This document shows positions 23,979-32,123 of a DNA stretch of 64,000 bases, piece after piece (position 1 is the first letter of the stretch; the number at the start of each line of letters is the position of its first letter). The notes below the pieces were generated by a model, which saw only the letters and a program-made list of their open reading frames with translations, did not search any database and was not told the DNA's origin. The DNA is from a virus. The stretch is from positions 120,182 through 184,181 of the IMG/VR virus record IMGVR_UViG_3300021963_000027; one strand, written 5' to 3'. Both the position numbers and the translations under genes were made by a program.

Positions 23979-24332
23979 TTATTTAGTGTTAGGGGTTGGT
24001 GTTGCTGTATTGGCAGTTGGTGTTGCTGTATTGGCAGTTGGTGTTGCTGTATTAGCACTTGGTGTTCCTTTATTAGTGGAACTCGTCTCCACATAATTTT
24101 TAATCAAATTGTATATTTGTTGGGTATGATTTCCAGCATTACCACCAAAAATTTTAGATATATCTTTACCAAGATCATATGCAGCAGATTGAGCGAATTC
24201 GTGTATTTTATTAACATCTCGCATTCCTTGTTTAGAAAATCCTCCTACAATTTTATTAGCGAATCTACGAAGAAATCCTTCTTCTAAAATTTCTTCTAAT
24301 TTTTTCTGATCTTCTATCGAATAACGTGCCAT
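23979..24332 (-). CDS. small predicted packaged protein with TPTANTA repeats
   Basis: A 117-residue protein. MARYSIEDQKKLEEILEE then GFLRRF is nearly the same N-terminus as the protein starting at 59354, although the rest differs, so the tag is a shared module. EEILEE fits the [L/I]xE cut site. The middle is helical. The C-terminus (about 90-117) is a run of TPTANTA heptapeptides encoded by 21-bp DNA repeats. Late promoter at 24338-24344. Confidence 0.6.
   Translation of the reverse strand: MARYSIEDQKKLEEILEEGFLRRFANKIVGGFSKQGMRDVNKIHEFAQSAAYDLGKDISKIFGGNAGNHTQQIYNLIKNYVETSSTNKGTPSANTATPTANTATPTANTATPTPNTK
23980..23986 (-). promoter_or_regulatory. late promoter (CTAAATA) for 23974
   Basis: Reverse-strand CTAAATA, 5 nt before the ATG. 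It overlaps the stop of the upstream gene. Confidence 0.65.
23995..24066 (-). repeat. 21-bp tandem repeat encoding TPTANTA
   Basis: Three near-identical 21-bp units (GTTGGTGTTGCTGTATTGGC and one more base on the plus strand) and a partial fourth. The third copy has one substitution. Copy number is probably unstable. Confidence 0.8.
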
Positions 24333-24337
24333 GATAT

Positions 24338-24344
24338 TATTTAG
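24338..24344 (-). promoter_or_regulatory. late promoter (CTAAATA) for 24332
   Basis: Reverse-strand CTAAATA, 5 nt before the ATG. It is divergent from 24354-24360. Confidence 0.65.
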
Positions 24345-24353
24345 CTTAAATGA

Positions 24354-24360
24354 TTAAATA
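24354..24360 (+). promoter_or_regulatory. late promoter (TTAAATA) for 24369
   Basis: TTAAATA. The in-frame ATG 24369 is 8 nt away, and an out-of-frame ATG 24365 is 4 nt away. This is one of the few with different spacing. Confidence 0.5.
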
Positions 24361-24368
24361 ATCTATGT

Positions 24369-24722
24369 ATGGCTGCTTCAAATTCTCCTTATTCTACTGC
24401 AATCGCCTCTGGTGCTATTGATTTTGATTTCAAAAATCCTCTAAATCCTTCTGAACAGATGAGAAAATATAAAACGGATGAGAAATTGGCACAAGCACCA
24501 GACACTCTCCCATATGAATTTGAAGGACTGCCTCAATATCTAGCCGATATCCAAGACAGTGCATTTCAAGCGTCTTCCAAACTGAATAATATCATTAAAA
24601 TGGAAAAATATCAAAAAAATGGTGATCTAATTAAGCTGAAAGGTAATCTGGAGAAGATCATGATGTATTTGATGAAAAATGGTGACAAGATATTGTCGAA
24701 TTATACCATTGGCAATAATTAA
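24369..24722 (+). CDS. unknown late protein
   Basis: A 117-residue protein. The N-terminal half is Ser/Ala/Asn-rich (YSTAIASGAIDFDFKNPLNP), and the C-terminal half is helical (LADIQDSAFQASSKLNNIIK). No family is recognised. It is transcribed divergently from the tagged minus-strand pair through back-to-back late heptamers, so a minor virion protein is likely. Confidence 0.5.
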   Translation: MAASNSPYSTAIASGAIDFDFKNPLNPSEQMRKYKTDEKLAQAPDTLPYEFEGLPQYLADIQDSAFQASSKLNNIIKMEKYQKNGDLIKLKGNLEKIMMYLMKNGDKILSNYTIGNN

Positions 24723-24737
24723 AAACTAGAGTATAAT
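24709..24737 (+). promoter_or_regulatory. sigma70-like early promoter for 24743
   Basis: TTGGCA 24709-24714, 17-nt spacer, TATAAT 24732-24737, then 5 nt to ATG 24743. A leaderless transcript is predicted. Confidence 0.65.
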
Positions 24738-24742
24738 CGGGC

Positions 24743-25276
24743 ATGTTCAAAATTCCCGATAACATAAAAATGAAACACGTTCATGGGTATCCTCCCTATG
24801 AACAAATGTCGATCCTTAAAGATATCTGTAATAAATCAACACCTTATTCAGAGACAAGAAAGGTTTCAATTGGAATGACTAAAAAGAAAAATAAAAATCA
24901 ACAGAAATGGCTAACTGACAAGCTCAAAGGTGATTGGATGGATAAAGAACTGATCATCGAAATTGCATTGTTCGAGTCTTTGATTCATTATGTGGAAAAG
25001 GAAGATGGTCTTAATGATGCTGCCTATGACTACTCCTATGAATTAGAAAAGGGTCATATCGATCAGAAAACGGCGAATGCTAATAAAAAGCGTCAAAAAG
25101 AACTCAAAAATGCTTATCTTTATCTAAAAAATGAGCGTCCTGCTCTACAATATCAAGTTGATAATTGGGGTGGGACTAATGTAAATGAATATTTGATACT
25201 GGAAGAATCGTTTTTGAAGAAAGATACAAAAATAATGAACACAATTATAAAATACAGGGGGTATTTATGGAATTAA
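24743..25276 (+). CDS. conserved phage protein, early
   Basis: A 177-residue helical protein. WLTDKLKGDWMDKELIIEIA and LFESLIHYVEKEDG match a conserved protein of T4-like phages of unknown function. It is first in an early operon (24743-26746) behind a consensus-like sigma70 promoter whose -10 box lies 5 nt before the ATG. It overlaps the next gene by 10 nt. Confidence 0.6.
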   Translation: MFKIPDNIKMKHVHGYPPYEQMSILKDICNKSTPYSETRKVSIGMTKKKNKNQQKWLTDKLKGDWMDKELIIEIALFESLIHYVEKEDGLNDAAYDYSYELEKGHIDQKTANANKKRQKELKNAYLYLKNERPALQYQVDNWGGTNVNEYLILEESFLKKDTKIMNTIIKYRGYLWN

Positions 25277-26022
25277 GTATTGAAAATCACGAAGCATTTA
25301 AGAATTGCGAAGGTAAAATGATCTGCCAATTGATTGGTGGCTCAACTTTGTATGGTTTGAACACACCAGAGTCCGATATTGATTATCGTGGTCTATTCGT
25401 CGCTAAAAATAAGCGATATTTAGCCAATTTGGATAATATTGAATCGATTGTCCAGACTGATGACATTGATTCCACTTATTATGAGATCACTCGATACTTA
25501 AAATTATTGAGAAAGAGTAATACTCAGGTTTTGGAGATATTATTTGCTCCCAATACAGCATTCACCTACAAACATCCAATCTTTGACGAGATTGTCACCC
25601 ATGCTTACGATCTAATCGACACTAATACCCTTAAAAATTCATTAAAGGGTTATGTATTCAGTGAGATTCGATTGGCTACTGGACAAAGAAGCGGTCAGTT
25701 AGGTGGTAAAAGGAAAAAAGCAGTGGAAACCTACGGATTCAGCCCCAAAAACTTTGTTCAAATCCTTCGTTTGTGTAAAGTCGGTATTGAGTTCTTCACC
25801 ACTGGTAAATACATGGTAAACGTCAAGGAATTTGATGAGAAGTATTGGGAGAAATTGATGGATTTAAAAACTAGCCCACAATACTACACATGCGAGCAAT
25901 TGGAGCGAATGGTGAACGAAGAATTTGGCAAGTTGGAAGGAATCATGGAGTCATCTAAGATCTCTTTCAAATTTGATCCAGACATTGCAGCAGATATTAT
26001 TTTAAAAGCAAAACAAATATGA
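25267..26022 (+). CDS. nucleotidyltransferase (YcgL/RlaP-like)
   Basis: A 251-residue protein. CQLIGGSTLYGLNTPESDID (about residues 19-38) is the minimal nucleotidyltransferase motif, GS followed by DxD. EITRYLKLLRKSNTQVLEIL and FSPKNFVQILRLCKVGIEFF match the helical part of the family. It probably transfers NMP to a nucleic acid or protein. In the early operon it may modify a host target soon after infection; the target is unknown. Confidence 0.72.
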   Translation: MELSIENHEAFKNCEGKMICQLIGGSTLYGLNTPESDIDYRGLFVAKNKRYLANLDNIESIVQTDDIDSTYYEITRYLKLLRKSNTQVLEILFAPNTAFTYKHPIFDEIVTHAYDLIDTNTLKNSLKGYVFSEIRLATGQRSGQLGGKRKKAVETYGFSPKNFVQILRLCKVGIEFFTTGKYMVNVKEFDEKYWEKLMDLKTSPQYYTCEQLERMVNEEFGKLEGIMESSKISFKFDPDIAADIILKAKQI

Positions 26023-26519
26023 AATACGGAAAACAGATATTATTGGGAGTAGTGGCTTCAAGTGCCATTGCTTATGGGTTATCAGATAATTTGGAGTCAT
26101 TCTCTAAAACATTTGTCTTGGCTGGATTAGGGTTCGGCTCAGTTTATTACTGGTCGCAAAACAGAAAGAACAATGATAAAAGAGTGGAAGAATTGGAAGA
26201 ACTTTTGGGCAAGAAGAAAGTTGATGAGCGTGTCGAGACTCTGGAGAATATGCTTCAAGAATCCGATGTGGTAATCACTGAGCAAGAAGAAGTTATTAAA
26301 AATTATGAGGAACTATTGGACGAAGCATCTGTCAAATTCCCTTGTAATTGTGGTAACAACATGTTTGATGGCATTTTCAAACCAATGGAAGAATTTGTGG
26401 TTGAATGTGACTATTGTAAAAACAAATATTCCGTCACACTTAAATTGGATACTATACTGATCACTGAACCAATCGAAGAACTTAACATTGATAAACTAAT
26501 TAAAGAAAATACAAAATGA
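26019..26519 (+). CDS. membrane protein with coiled coil and zinc-ribbon-like end
   Basis: A 166-residue protein. Two hydrophobic segments (about 7-22 and 29-46) form a membrane hairpin. A coiled coil of Glu/Lys heptads follows (about 50-105), then a CNCGNN...CDYCKNKY Cys4 zinc-ribbon-like domain (about 110-145). The cytoplasmic ribbon could recruit a nucleic acid or protein to the membrane early in infection. No family is recognised. Confidence 0.5.
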   Translation: MKYGKQILLGVVASSAIAYGLSDNLESFSKTFVLAGLGFGSVYYWSQNRKNNDKRVEELEELLGKKKVDERVETLENMLQESDVVITEQEEVIKNYEELLDEASVKFPCNCGNNMFDGIFKPMEEFVVECDYCKNKYSVTLKLDTILITEPIEELNIDKLIKENTK

Positions 26520-26746
26520 TAAAAATAGAGACTAAAAAAGGAAATGTTGAAATGACACTGACTGAATTTGCAAGATGGGCATGTTTAGCAGAAGCATTTA
26601 TCTTCATTGAAAACAAAGCTGAAGAACTAAACATTAACCCTGTCAACATGATTAAGCCACTGGCAATTGAAAAATACATTGACGAGCGATATCATGCAAT
26701 GCTTTCCGATGTTCGATATGAGTATGATCTAGGAATTTTGGAGTAA
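26516..26746 (+). CDS. unknown small early protein
   Basis: A 76-residue helical protein (MTLTEFARWACLAEAFIFIE and onward). No family is recognised. It is last in the early operon; its 3' end overlaps the convergent glycosyltransferase gene by 18 nt. Confidence 0.5.
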   Translation: MIKIETKKGNVEMTLTEFARWACLAEAFIFIENKAEELNINPVNMIKPLAIEKYIDERYHAMLSDVRYEYDLGILE

Positions 26747-27568
26747 TCCTATAACTTCTTTCTCAATTTCCGATTGTTTATCTTCCGATAATACGTCTTT
26801 GAAATGTTCTTTCAATTCGTTTGTCGGAAGATTTAATTCGTGAAAACCTAACATGTAATTACGATATCTTTCTTCGTATTTGTTTGGATAAGTAACACCA
26901 TTTGGTCTATTAAAACGATGCAACCATCTTAAAAACGGCAAACATAATGTTCTTTTACCATTTTTTATGTATTTTTTATGGATATATCCTTCTTCTCCAC
27001 CAAATCCACGAAATTCTTTGTTAAATCCTAACCAAGAATCTTTTCTACAAGAAAAAAGACCAAGACCCTGAGAGGGGATTTCAAAGGGGTCGTTATCTTT
27101 ATCTGATCCTCTTTCATCTGTTTGCCAAGTGCCTAACATATGTCCTCTCCATGTGAAGTCGAAATGAGTTGAATAATTTTTCAAATCATCATAAATGATC
27201 GGTCCTTGTAGTAAATTACCACCATCTAAACCACTGTCATAAAAATCTATCAGTCTTTTCAAAGATCCTTTTTCTAAAAAGACATGAGAATCGATTGATA
27301 ACACATAAGGAGTATCTGCCAACTCGAATATTTTATTTCTAATACTGGTTGATTTATATTTTACGAAAGGAAGATATTGAAACGGTTCTTTCATCCAATT
27401 TGTCAAATCCCTTATCGCTTTACCATGATTTGAATCAGGATTATTATCAATAATTACAAATTCGATATCATCCAACACTTCCGAATGATACATTCGTATT
27501 GCTTGAATGGTGAAATATACCCCATCATAATCATCATGTGTTGCCATTCCAATGGTCAATTTTCTCAT
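26729..27568 (-). CDS. glycosyltransferase resembling polypeptide GalNAc-transferases
   Basis: A 279-residue GT-A fold protein. LTIGMATHDDYDGVYFTIQA starts the nucleotide-binding domain. PYVLSIDSHVFLEKGSL (about residues 88-104) has the DSH metal motif that marks polypeptide GalNAc-transferases. FRGFGGEEGYIHKKY (about 196-210) matches their GGEN-type catalytic segment, and a His follows (WLHRF). It is directly downstream of a Thr/Pro mucin-like gene. I infer O-glycosylation of that virion protein; a surface-sugar role is the alternative. Confidence 0.68.
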   Translation of the reverse strand: MRKLTIGMATHDDYDGVYFTIQAIRMYHSEVLDDIEFVIIDNNPDSNHGKAIRDLTNWMKEPFQYLPFVKYKSTSIRNKIFELADTPYVLSIDSHVFLEKGSLKRLIDFYDSGLDGGNLLQGPIIYDDLKNYSTHFDFTWRGHMLGTWQTDERGSDKDNDPFEIPSQGLGLFSCRKDSWLGFNKEFRGFGGEEGYIHKKYIKNGKRTLCLPFLRWLHRFNRPNGVTYPNKYEERYRNYMLGFHELNLPTNELKEHFKDVLSEDKQSEIEKEVIGLLQNS

Positions 27569-27579
27569 GTAAATAATTA

Positions 27580-28056
27580 TTAGAATCCTAATTTATTACA
27601 AGTATTATCTACACATTTTGGGATAAAAATCGTCGGAATTGTAGTCGTAGTAGTGGTTGTAGTTGTAGTAGTAGTTGTAGTAGTGTTTGTTATTTTAATA
27701 TTTAAAGGATTTAAAGTAGTTGGTAGTGTCAACGAAACCGATAGTGGTGGTATGGAAATCGTGGTAAAACGTGGCACAATAGGTGGTAAATTTACTGTGA
27801 CTTCTGGTTTCGGCACGCAACATTTTTCAGTTGTTGTTTCAGGTGGAGTAGTTGTTGGTGGTGGAGTAGTTGTAGCGGTGGTGGTAGAAGTGGTGGTGGA
27901 AGTGGTGGTAGTAGTGGTTGTAGAAGTAGAAGGTGGTGGAGTAGTGCTAGATGTAGGTGGTGGAGTAGTGCTAGAGGTAGGTGGTGGAGTAGTATCCGTA
28001 GGTGGAGGAGTAGTATCCGTAGGTGGAGTAGTACTAGAGGTAGTGGTGGTGGACAT
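27580..28056 (-). CDS. mucin-like Thr/Pro-rich virion protein
   Basis: A 158-residue protein. Residues 1-75 are almost only Thr, Pro and Ser, as TTPPPTSS- and TTTTT-type runs. A middle segment (about 76-125) alternates hydrophobic strands and Pro (VTVNLPPIVPRF). A second run of about 15 Thr precedes a short end containing two Cys. It sits at the end of the fibre operon and just before a GalNAc-transferase-like gene. It is probably an extended, glycosylated stalk or decoration. It lacks a late heptamer of its own. Confidence 0.6.
   Translation of the reverse strand: MSTTTTSSTTPPTDTTPPPTDTTPPPTSSTTPPPTSSTTPPPSTSTTTTTTTSTTTSTTTATTTPPPTTTPPETTTEKCCVPKPEVTVNLPPIVPRFTTISIPPLSVSLTLPTTLNPLNIKITNTTTTTTTTTTTTTTTIPTIFIPKCVDNTCNKLGF
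27640..28050 (-). repeat. low-complexity Thr/Pro codon repeats
   Basis: ACT/ACC/CCT-type triplet runs on the minus strand, in two blocks around 27640-27690 and 27840-28050. Confidence 0.7.
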
Positions 28057-28091
28057 AATAGAGGATAAATTTATGAAATTTACTTTTCAAA

Positions 28092-28562
28092 TTACATTAA
28101 AATATAATTTGAATCATCAGTTACTATGTAAAAAGTATTCATATCGCGACTACCCGATGAAGTTGAAAAAGTTGTTCTATTAGTGCTTACTAAATTTGTT
28201 ATAGTGCTGCCAAATTTAGATATTTGTGTGTTACTATCGATTCCCTTACCTCCAATAGCCTCCCAATCGCCAATATTAGCTCCAGTGCCACTCTTCAATC
28301 GATATAGTATTTTGGTGTCACTATTATAAACAGTATCGCCGATTTCTGCTGGAGCGACACTGGTGATATTTGTCACTGTTCCTTTAAATAGATTACCAGC
28401 GAGAACGCCACCAGTCGTTACACCATCGCCAATAAATAATCGTTTGGTATCTGTAGTAAAAGCAGGTTCTCCCGAATTGAAAATTATATTTCTACGTTCA
28501 TTATCAGTTCCTTGGCGGAATAAAATTTTTAATAGTGTGTTGTTAAAGATTTCTATACTCAT
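28092..28562 (-). CDS. tail fibre protein (short) with MTD-type N-terminal domain
   Basis: A 156-residue protein. LFRQGTDNERRNIIFNSGEP with FTTDTKRLFIGDGVTTGG (about 13-52) is the short beta domain often found at the start of phage fibre and receptor-binding proteins. EIGDTVYNSDTKILYRLKSG follows. The same domain begins the next upstream gene. It is likely a subunit attached to the baseplate or fibre tip. Confidence 0.65.
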   Translation of the reverse strand: MSIEIFNNTLLKILFRQGTDNERRNIIFNSGEPAFTTDTKRLFIGDGVTTGGVLAGNLFKGTVTNITSVAPAEIGDTVYNSDTKILYRLKSGTGANIGDWEAIGGKGIDSNTQISKFGSTITNLVSTNRTTFSTSSGSRDMNTFYIVTDDSNYILM

Positions 28563-28564
28563 GA

Positions 28565-29656
28565 TTAATATGCGAAAATTGGAATTGCGAATCTACCGAA
28601 TTGTTGACCTGTTTTTGAACTGAAATCACCTTCATAAGCTAAAAACCCAGCAGATGATAGTGTTATTGTTACCGTGGTGACACCATTTGATGATATCGCC
28701 TCAAATCTAGTTAATTGAAGACCTGGTATAGCACCTGTGATAGTGTGTGCAGGTGTCCCATTAAAAATAGATGATAAGCTATTTGTCGCATTTAACGTAG
28801 AATTGCCTGTCAGTGTTGTGAAAACAGACCTCTGAACTGCTTTTGTGTCACTAATGTTCGTCCACGCACTTAATTTGGTAGCAGATGAACCATTCATTTG
28901 ATATAGAACACCATCGAAAGTTGATACATCATTACCATTAGCACTTAGAGTTGTTAGAGAATTGTATGTGCTTACTGGTGGAAAAAATTGTGATTTACCA
29001 AAAGAAGAACTAATCGAATTGTATAATGAAGTATAATTAGCAGTTAAAATACCATCGACAAATGAAAAATTCGTCGGATTGGTTCTCAAAGTAACTGTAT
29101 TACCATTCCCACCGCTCAAACCATTTCCAAATGATGTTGACAATAATTCTCTAGTAGTAATCGATGCAGCATTTAACGATAATTTACTAGCTGAAAGTCC
29201 GAAAAATGTTGGATTATAATTGATTTGTAATTTATTATTATTAATAAACAAGCCACCACCAACTGTATTTGGGTTTATTTTAGATGCCGATAGACCACTC
29301 AATTTCAAATTGATTGTTGAAAAAGAGTCATACTCAAATTCTTGTGATACTTTGGTAGCGATCCTACCCCATTTTGTGATATCAGTATAAGGGTTCGCCG
29401 TTAATTGATACCAAATATTATCAATAGATACGATATCACCTATTTCCGAATATGTATCGGATAAACTATAAAAATTAGTCAGAGGTATATGATTTTTTGT
29501 CGTTATTGATACTCCACCGCTCAATACACCGTTTCCGATGTATAAACGTTTGGTATCAGTTGTGTATCCAGGTTCCCCTTGATCCAAACGAACAGATTTT
29601 CTTTGTTCATTCGTACCTCTACGGATTTTTAATTTAGATATGACGATATCAGGCAT
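28565..29656 (-). CDS. tail fibre protein with MTD-type N-terminal domain
   Basis: A 363-residue protein. SKLKIRRGTNEQRKSVRLDQ and GYTTDTKRLYIGNGVLSGG (about 7-48) form the same N-terminal domain as in its downstream neighbour, so the two genes are related by duplication of this module. The rest is a Ser/Thr/Asn-rich beta structure with several short segments starting with LSA-S-K. It is likely a receptor-binding fibre. Confidence 0.68.
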   Translation of the reverse strand: MPDIVISKLKIRRGTNEQRKSVRLDQGEPGYTTDTKRLYIGNGVLSGGVSITTKNHIPLTNFYSLSDTYSEIGDIVSIDNIWYQLTANPYTDITKWGRIATKVSQEFEYDSFSTINLKLSGLSASKINPNTVGGGLFINNNKLQINYNPTFFGLSASKLSLNAASITTRELLSTSFGNGLSGGNGNTVTLRTNPTNFSFVDGILTANYTSLYNSISSSFGKSQFFPPVSTYNSLTTLSANGNDVSTFDGVLYQMNGSSATKLSAWTNISDTKAVQRSVFTTLTGNSTLNATNSLSSIFNGTPAHTITGAIPGLQLTRFEAISSNGVTTVTITLSSAGFLAYEGDFSSKTGQQFGRFAIPIFAY

Positions 29657-29658
29657 AA

Positions 29659-30333
29659 TTATGAAGTTCTTTTCCAGACATAAACACCGAATGATGGTGG
29701 TGTATTATCAATAGGGTTCCCACTACCAGTATTATCCAAAAATACCTGACCATCTAAATTTAGCGTTTTATTCGTACTGTCGTCTGTCGTATGACCAGCG
29801 TTCTCGTGAACCATGGAACGTCTGGAATCCAATAAAGTTGGTTCACCGCTCATAAGAGTCTCTCCACTAGGTCCTCTAGTGCCAGTGACTCCAGTGTGGG
29901 TATGACTTGGTAACTGTCCTACAGTTAATGTGGTTACATATTCACCACTATTATCACCGCTTGTAATGTTTTTAAGATTTACTCCATCGTCACCCAAACC
30001 GACACCAGCCAAAAATCTACCTTCTGCCACAGCTTGCCATTTGGTATTCGAAAATCTCGATTGTGGATTGACATCATCAGATGAGAGATAAATTGAATTC
30101 ACAGGATAAAGGTAATCAATCAAAGTGGAGTAATTACCGATGCTATAATTGTCAGATGATAAAGTTCCAGTGAAAGATGCACCATTGCCATCAGAACCCA
30201 CTTTAAAAGAAGTTTTATTACCCGAACCATCATAAACTTGGGGTAAACTGGCTCCATCAGTGGGGACATTTGAGGTGTGTAATATTCCTTTATAAGAATC
30301 TGCGATGAATTGGTCAGTGAGATCAGGTAGCAT
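29659..30333 (-). CDS. tail collar-type fibre protein (gp12-like)
   Basis: A 224-residue protein. LYPVNSIYLSSDDVNPQSRF then WQAVAEGRFLAGVGLGDDG (about 76-115) is the start of a phage tail collar domain. TLTVGQLPSHTH and TPPSFGVYVWKRTS (C-terminus) complete the pattern. The His pair in SHTH is where T4 gp12 binds metal. It is likely a short tail fibre that contacts the receptor. It starts 5 nt after an ATAAATA heptamer. Confidence 0.75.
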   Translation of the reverse strand: MLPDLTDQFIADSYKGILHTSNVPTDGASLPQVYDGSGNKTSFKVGSDGNGASFTGTLSSDNYSIGNYSTLIDYLYPVNSIYLSSDDVNPQSRFSNTKWQAVAEGRFLAGVGLGDDGVNLKNITSGDNSGEYVTTLTVGQLPSHTHTGVTGTRGPSGETLMSGEPTLLDSRRSMVHENAGHTTDDSTNKTLNLDGQVFLDNTGSGNPIDNTPPSFGVYVWKRTS

Positions 30334-30338
30334 AATAT

Positions 30339-30345
30339 TATTTAT
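30339..30345 (-). promoter_or_regulatory. late promoter (ATAAATA) for 30333
   Basis: Reverse-strand ATAAATA, 5 nt before the ATG. It overlaps the end of the upstream gene. Confidence 0.65.
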
Positions 30346-32123
30346 TCGGAAGTTGTTAAATTGGAAATTAATTTTTGTTGAATTTCGACTATTAATGTGA
30401 AAATTCTTTGCATAGTTGTTGTGTTGATGCTTTCATTGCCATTAATTCGTAAATTATCAAAGTCGTAACTGATCAATTCAATATTATTCAATAATACGTC
30501 ATCTTTTTTAAAATTAAATGAATTTGACGCTTTGGTGAAGAGTGTCAATACGTCTTTCAGAATGTTCGAAAGATTTTGGTTGAAAAATATACCGAACGAA
30601 TAATCTCCACATGTCACATTTTTGAAATTTTTCGTGATATTACTATCAATTGCAGTGTATCTATTATCTTCGATAGGTTGTTTTAGTACATATATTCTAC
30701 CAGAATTGTGTAATAATGTGTAATTTTTATCACCCTTAGTAATTTCACTGAATAGTATGTTATAAAAGTTATTGGCGTTCATTCTATTCGTATTCCACTT
30801 AATTGGAGCGTTGTCACTGCCAAATTTATGATAAGTGTTTTTGAAGAGATAGTCAGGTGGATATTTCAAATTGAATTTCTTGAAATTATTGGCAGTATTA
30901 CGTGGGTTGGATATAAATCTAGTTTCAATATTCTTCACACTTCTTATATAAAATATATTAGAATCGTAAGTTGAAAAAGCGATATCATAATTATCCACCT
31001 CCAAATCATTTATTTCATAATTAGTGAAAGTAGTGGAGATGGAATAAGGAACAAATGTAAAAATTGAATAAATACCGTTTTTTTCATGTAAAATGATGAC
31101 AAAATCGTCAACACTTCTGATATCAATCGCCACGACATTTTCTATACTATATTCAGATAGATTTACTCTTCCAAGTAATGTTGAAGATTTTTTATTCCAA
31201 AGATAAAGAATATTCCCATCAATTACGGTTCTCATATTGTCACCATATTTCATAAATTTCACATTATTGGAATTTATGTTGAAAAATTTGTCATTGAAAT
31301 TGCCAAATGCTTTTGAAAATTTCTCTTTAGCACTCCATTTTAAAGAAATGGTGTCAACATTGCCGATTTTTATACTATCAACTAAGATTAAAGCTTCACA
31401 TTCGATATAATTCAATCCTTCATAAGTGTTGATGACATCATTTATAATTATATTGATTTTATTTTCAAATTCATCATAATTTATACCATAAACCTCCTCG
31501 CCAAATTCCAAGTTTTGAATATTATATGTCAATAATGAAGTATCATCAAATGATCCATTTATTGTTATCAATTCTTTACCAGTTGAGCAGAGATATTTGA
31601 ATTTTTGATCAGATTTCACTACAAAATCACCATATTTCACTTTTTCTAAAAAATCCCATTCACTCGAATAGTTAAAATTGTCAATATGTGTGACAACATC
31701 TTTACCCACCATCAAATCATTGTTTCTTTCATCTCTAATTGTTGATGATAGTCCATAAAAATGGCAATCGTTTTCATCGAAATCCACGATTTGAGGGTTA
31801 CTAATAATCAAAGATTTGAAAACAATCAAATTGTTTGTATTGATTTTATCGAAAATTTTATCTAATTCATTTTTATTTAAAACATCGAAAGCATTAGTGA
31901 AATATGGTGTTATGTGTTGAATCGAATCAAATTGATTATCAAATTCTAATTTTTTAAGATAAAATTCCGACGAAAAATTATTTTTCGATGTCAATTCTTC
32001 AGAGAATTGGTCTTTGGTCTTGCCAGTATAAGCCACACCATTATCAACATTAAAAAATCCTGAATAATCAATACCATTTAAGGTAAAGGATTCACCGTTT
32101 GTATATTTGAAATATGTCATCAT
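30342..32123 (-). CDS. baseplate/tail structural protein
   Basis: A 593-residue protein, Asn/Asp/Phe/Tyr-rich, mostly beta. The middle part has repeating blades such as NVVAIDIRSVDDFVIILHEK and DNYDIAFSTYDSNIFYIRSV, suggesting a beta-propeller (RCC1- or kelch-like). The C-terminal 90 residues are helical. It lies in the baseplate operon and overlaps its upstream neighbour by 1 nt. No specific T4 equivalent is named. Confidence 0.5.
   Translation of the reverse strand: MMTYFKYTNGESFTLNGIDYSGFFNVDNGVAYTGKTKDQFSEELTSKNNFSSEFYLKKLEFDNQFDSIQHITPYFTNAFDVLNKNELDKIFDKINTNNLIVFKSLIISNPQIVDFDENDCHFYGLSSTIRDERNNDLMVGKDVVTHIDNFNYSSEWDFLEKVKYGDFVVKSDQKFKYLCSTGKELITINGSFDDTSLLTYNIQNLEFGEEVYGINYDEFENKINIIINDVINTYEGLNYIECEALILVDSIKIGNVDTISLKWSAKEKFSKAFGNFNDKFFNINSNNVKFMKYGDNMRTVIDGNILYLWNKKSSTLLGRVNLSEYSIENVVAIDIRSVDDFVIILHEKNGIYSIFTFVPYSISTTFTNYEINDLEVDNYDIAFSTYDSNIFYIRSVKNIETRFISNPRNTANNFKKFNLKYPPDYLFKNTYHKFGSDNAPIKWNTNRMNANNFYNILFSEITKGDKNYTLLHNSGRIYVLKQPIEDNRYTAIDSNITKNFKNVTCGDYSFGIFFNQNLSNILKDVLTLFTKASNSFNFKKDDVLLNNIELISYDFDNLRINGNESINTTTMQRIFTLIVEIQQKLISNLTTSE

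Noticed and set aside
27653-28183. Plus-strand Val/Gly-rich 176-codon frame
   Set aside because: It is the antisense of the Thr/Pro repeat gene and has no plausible start signal or composition.
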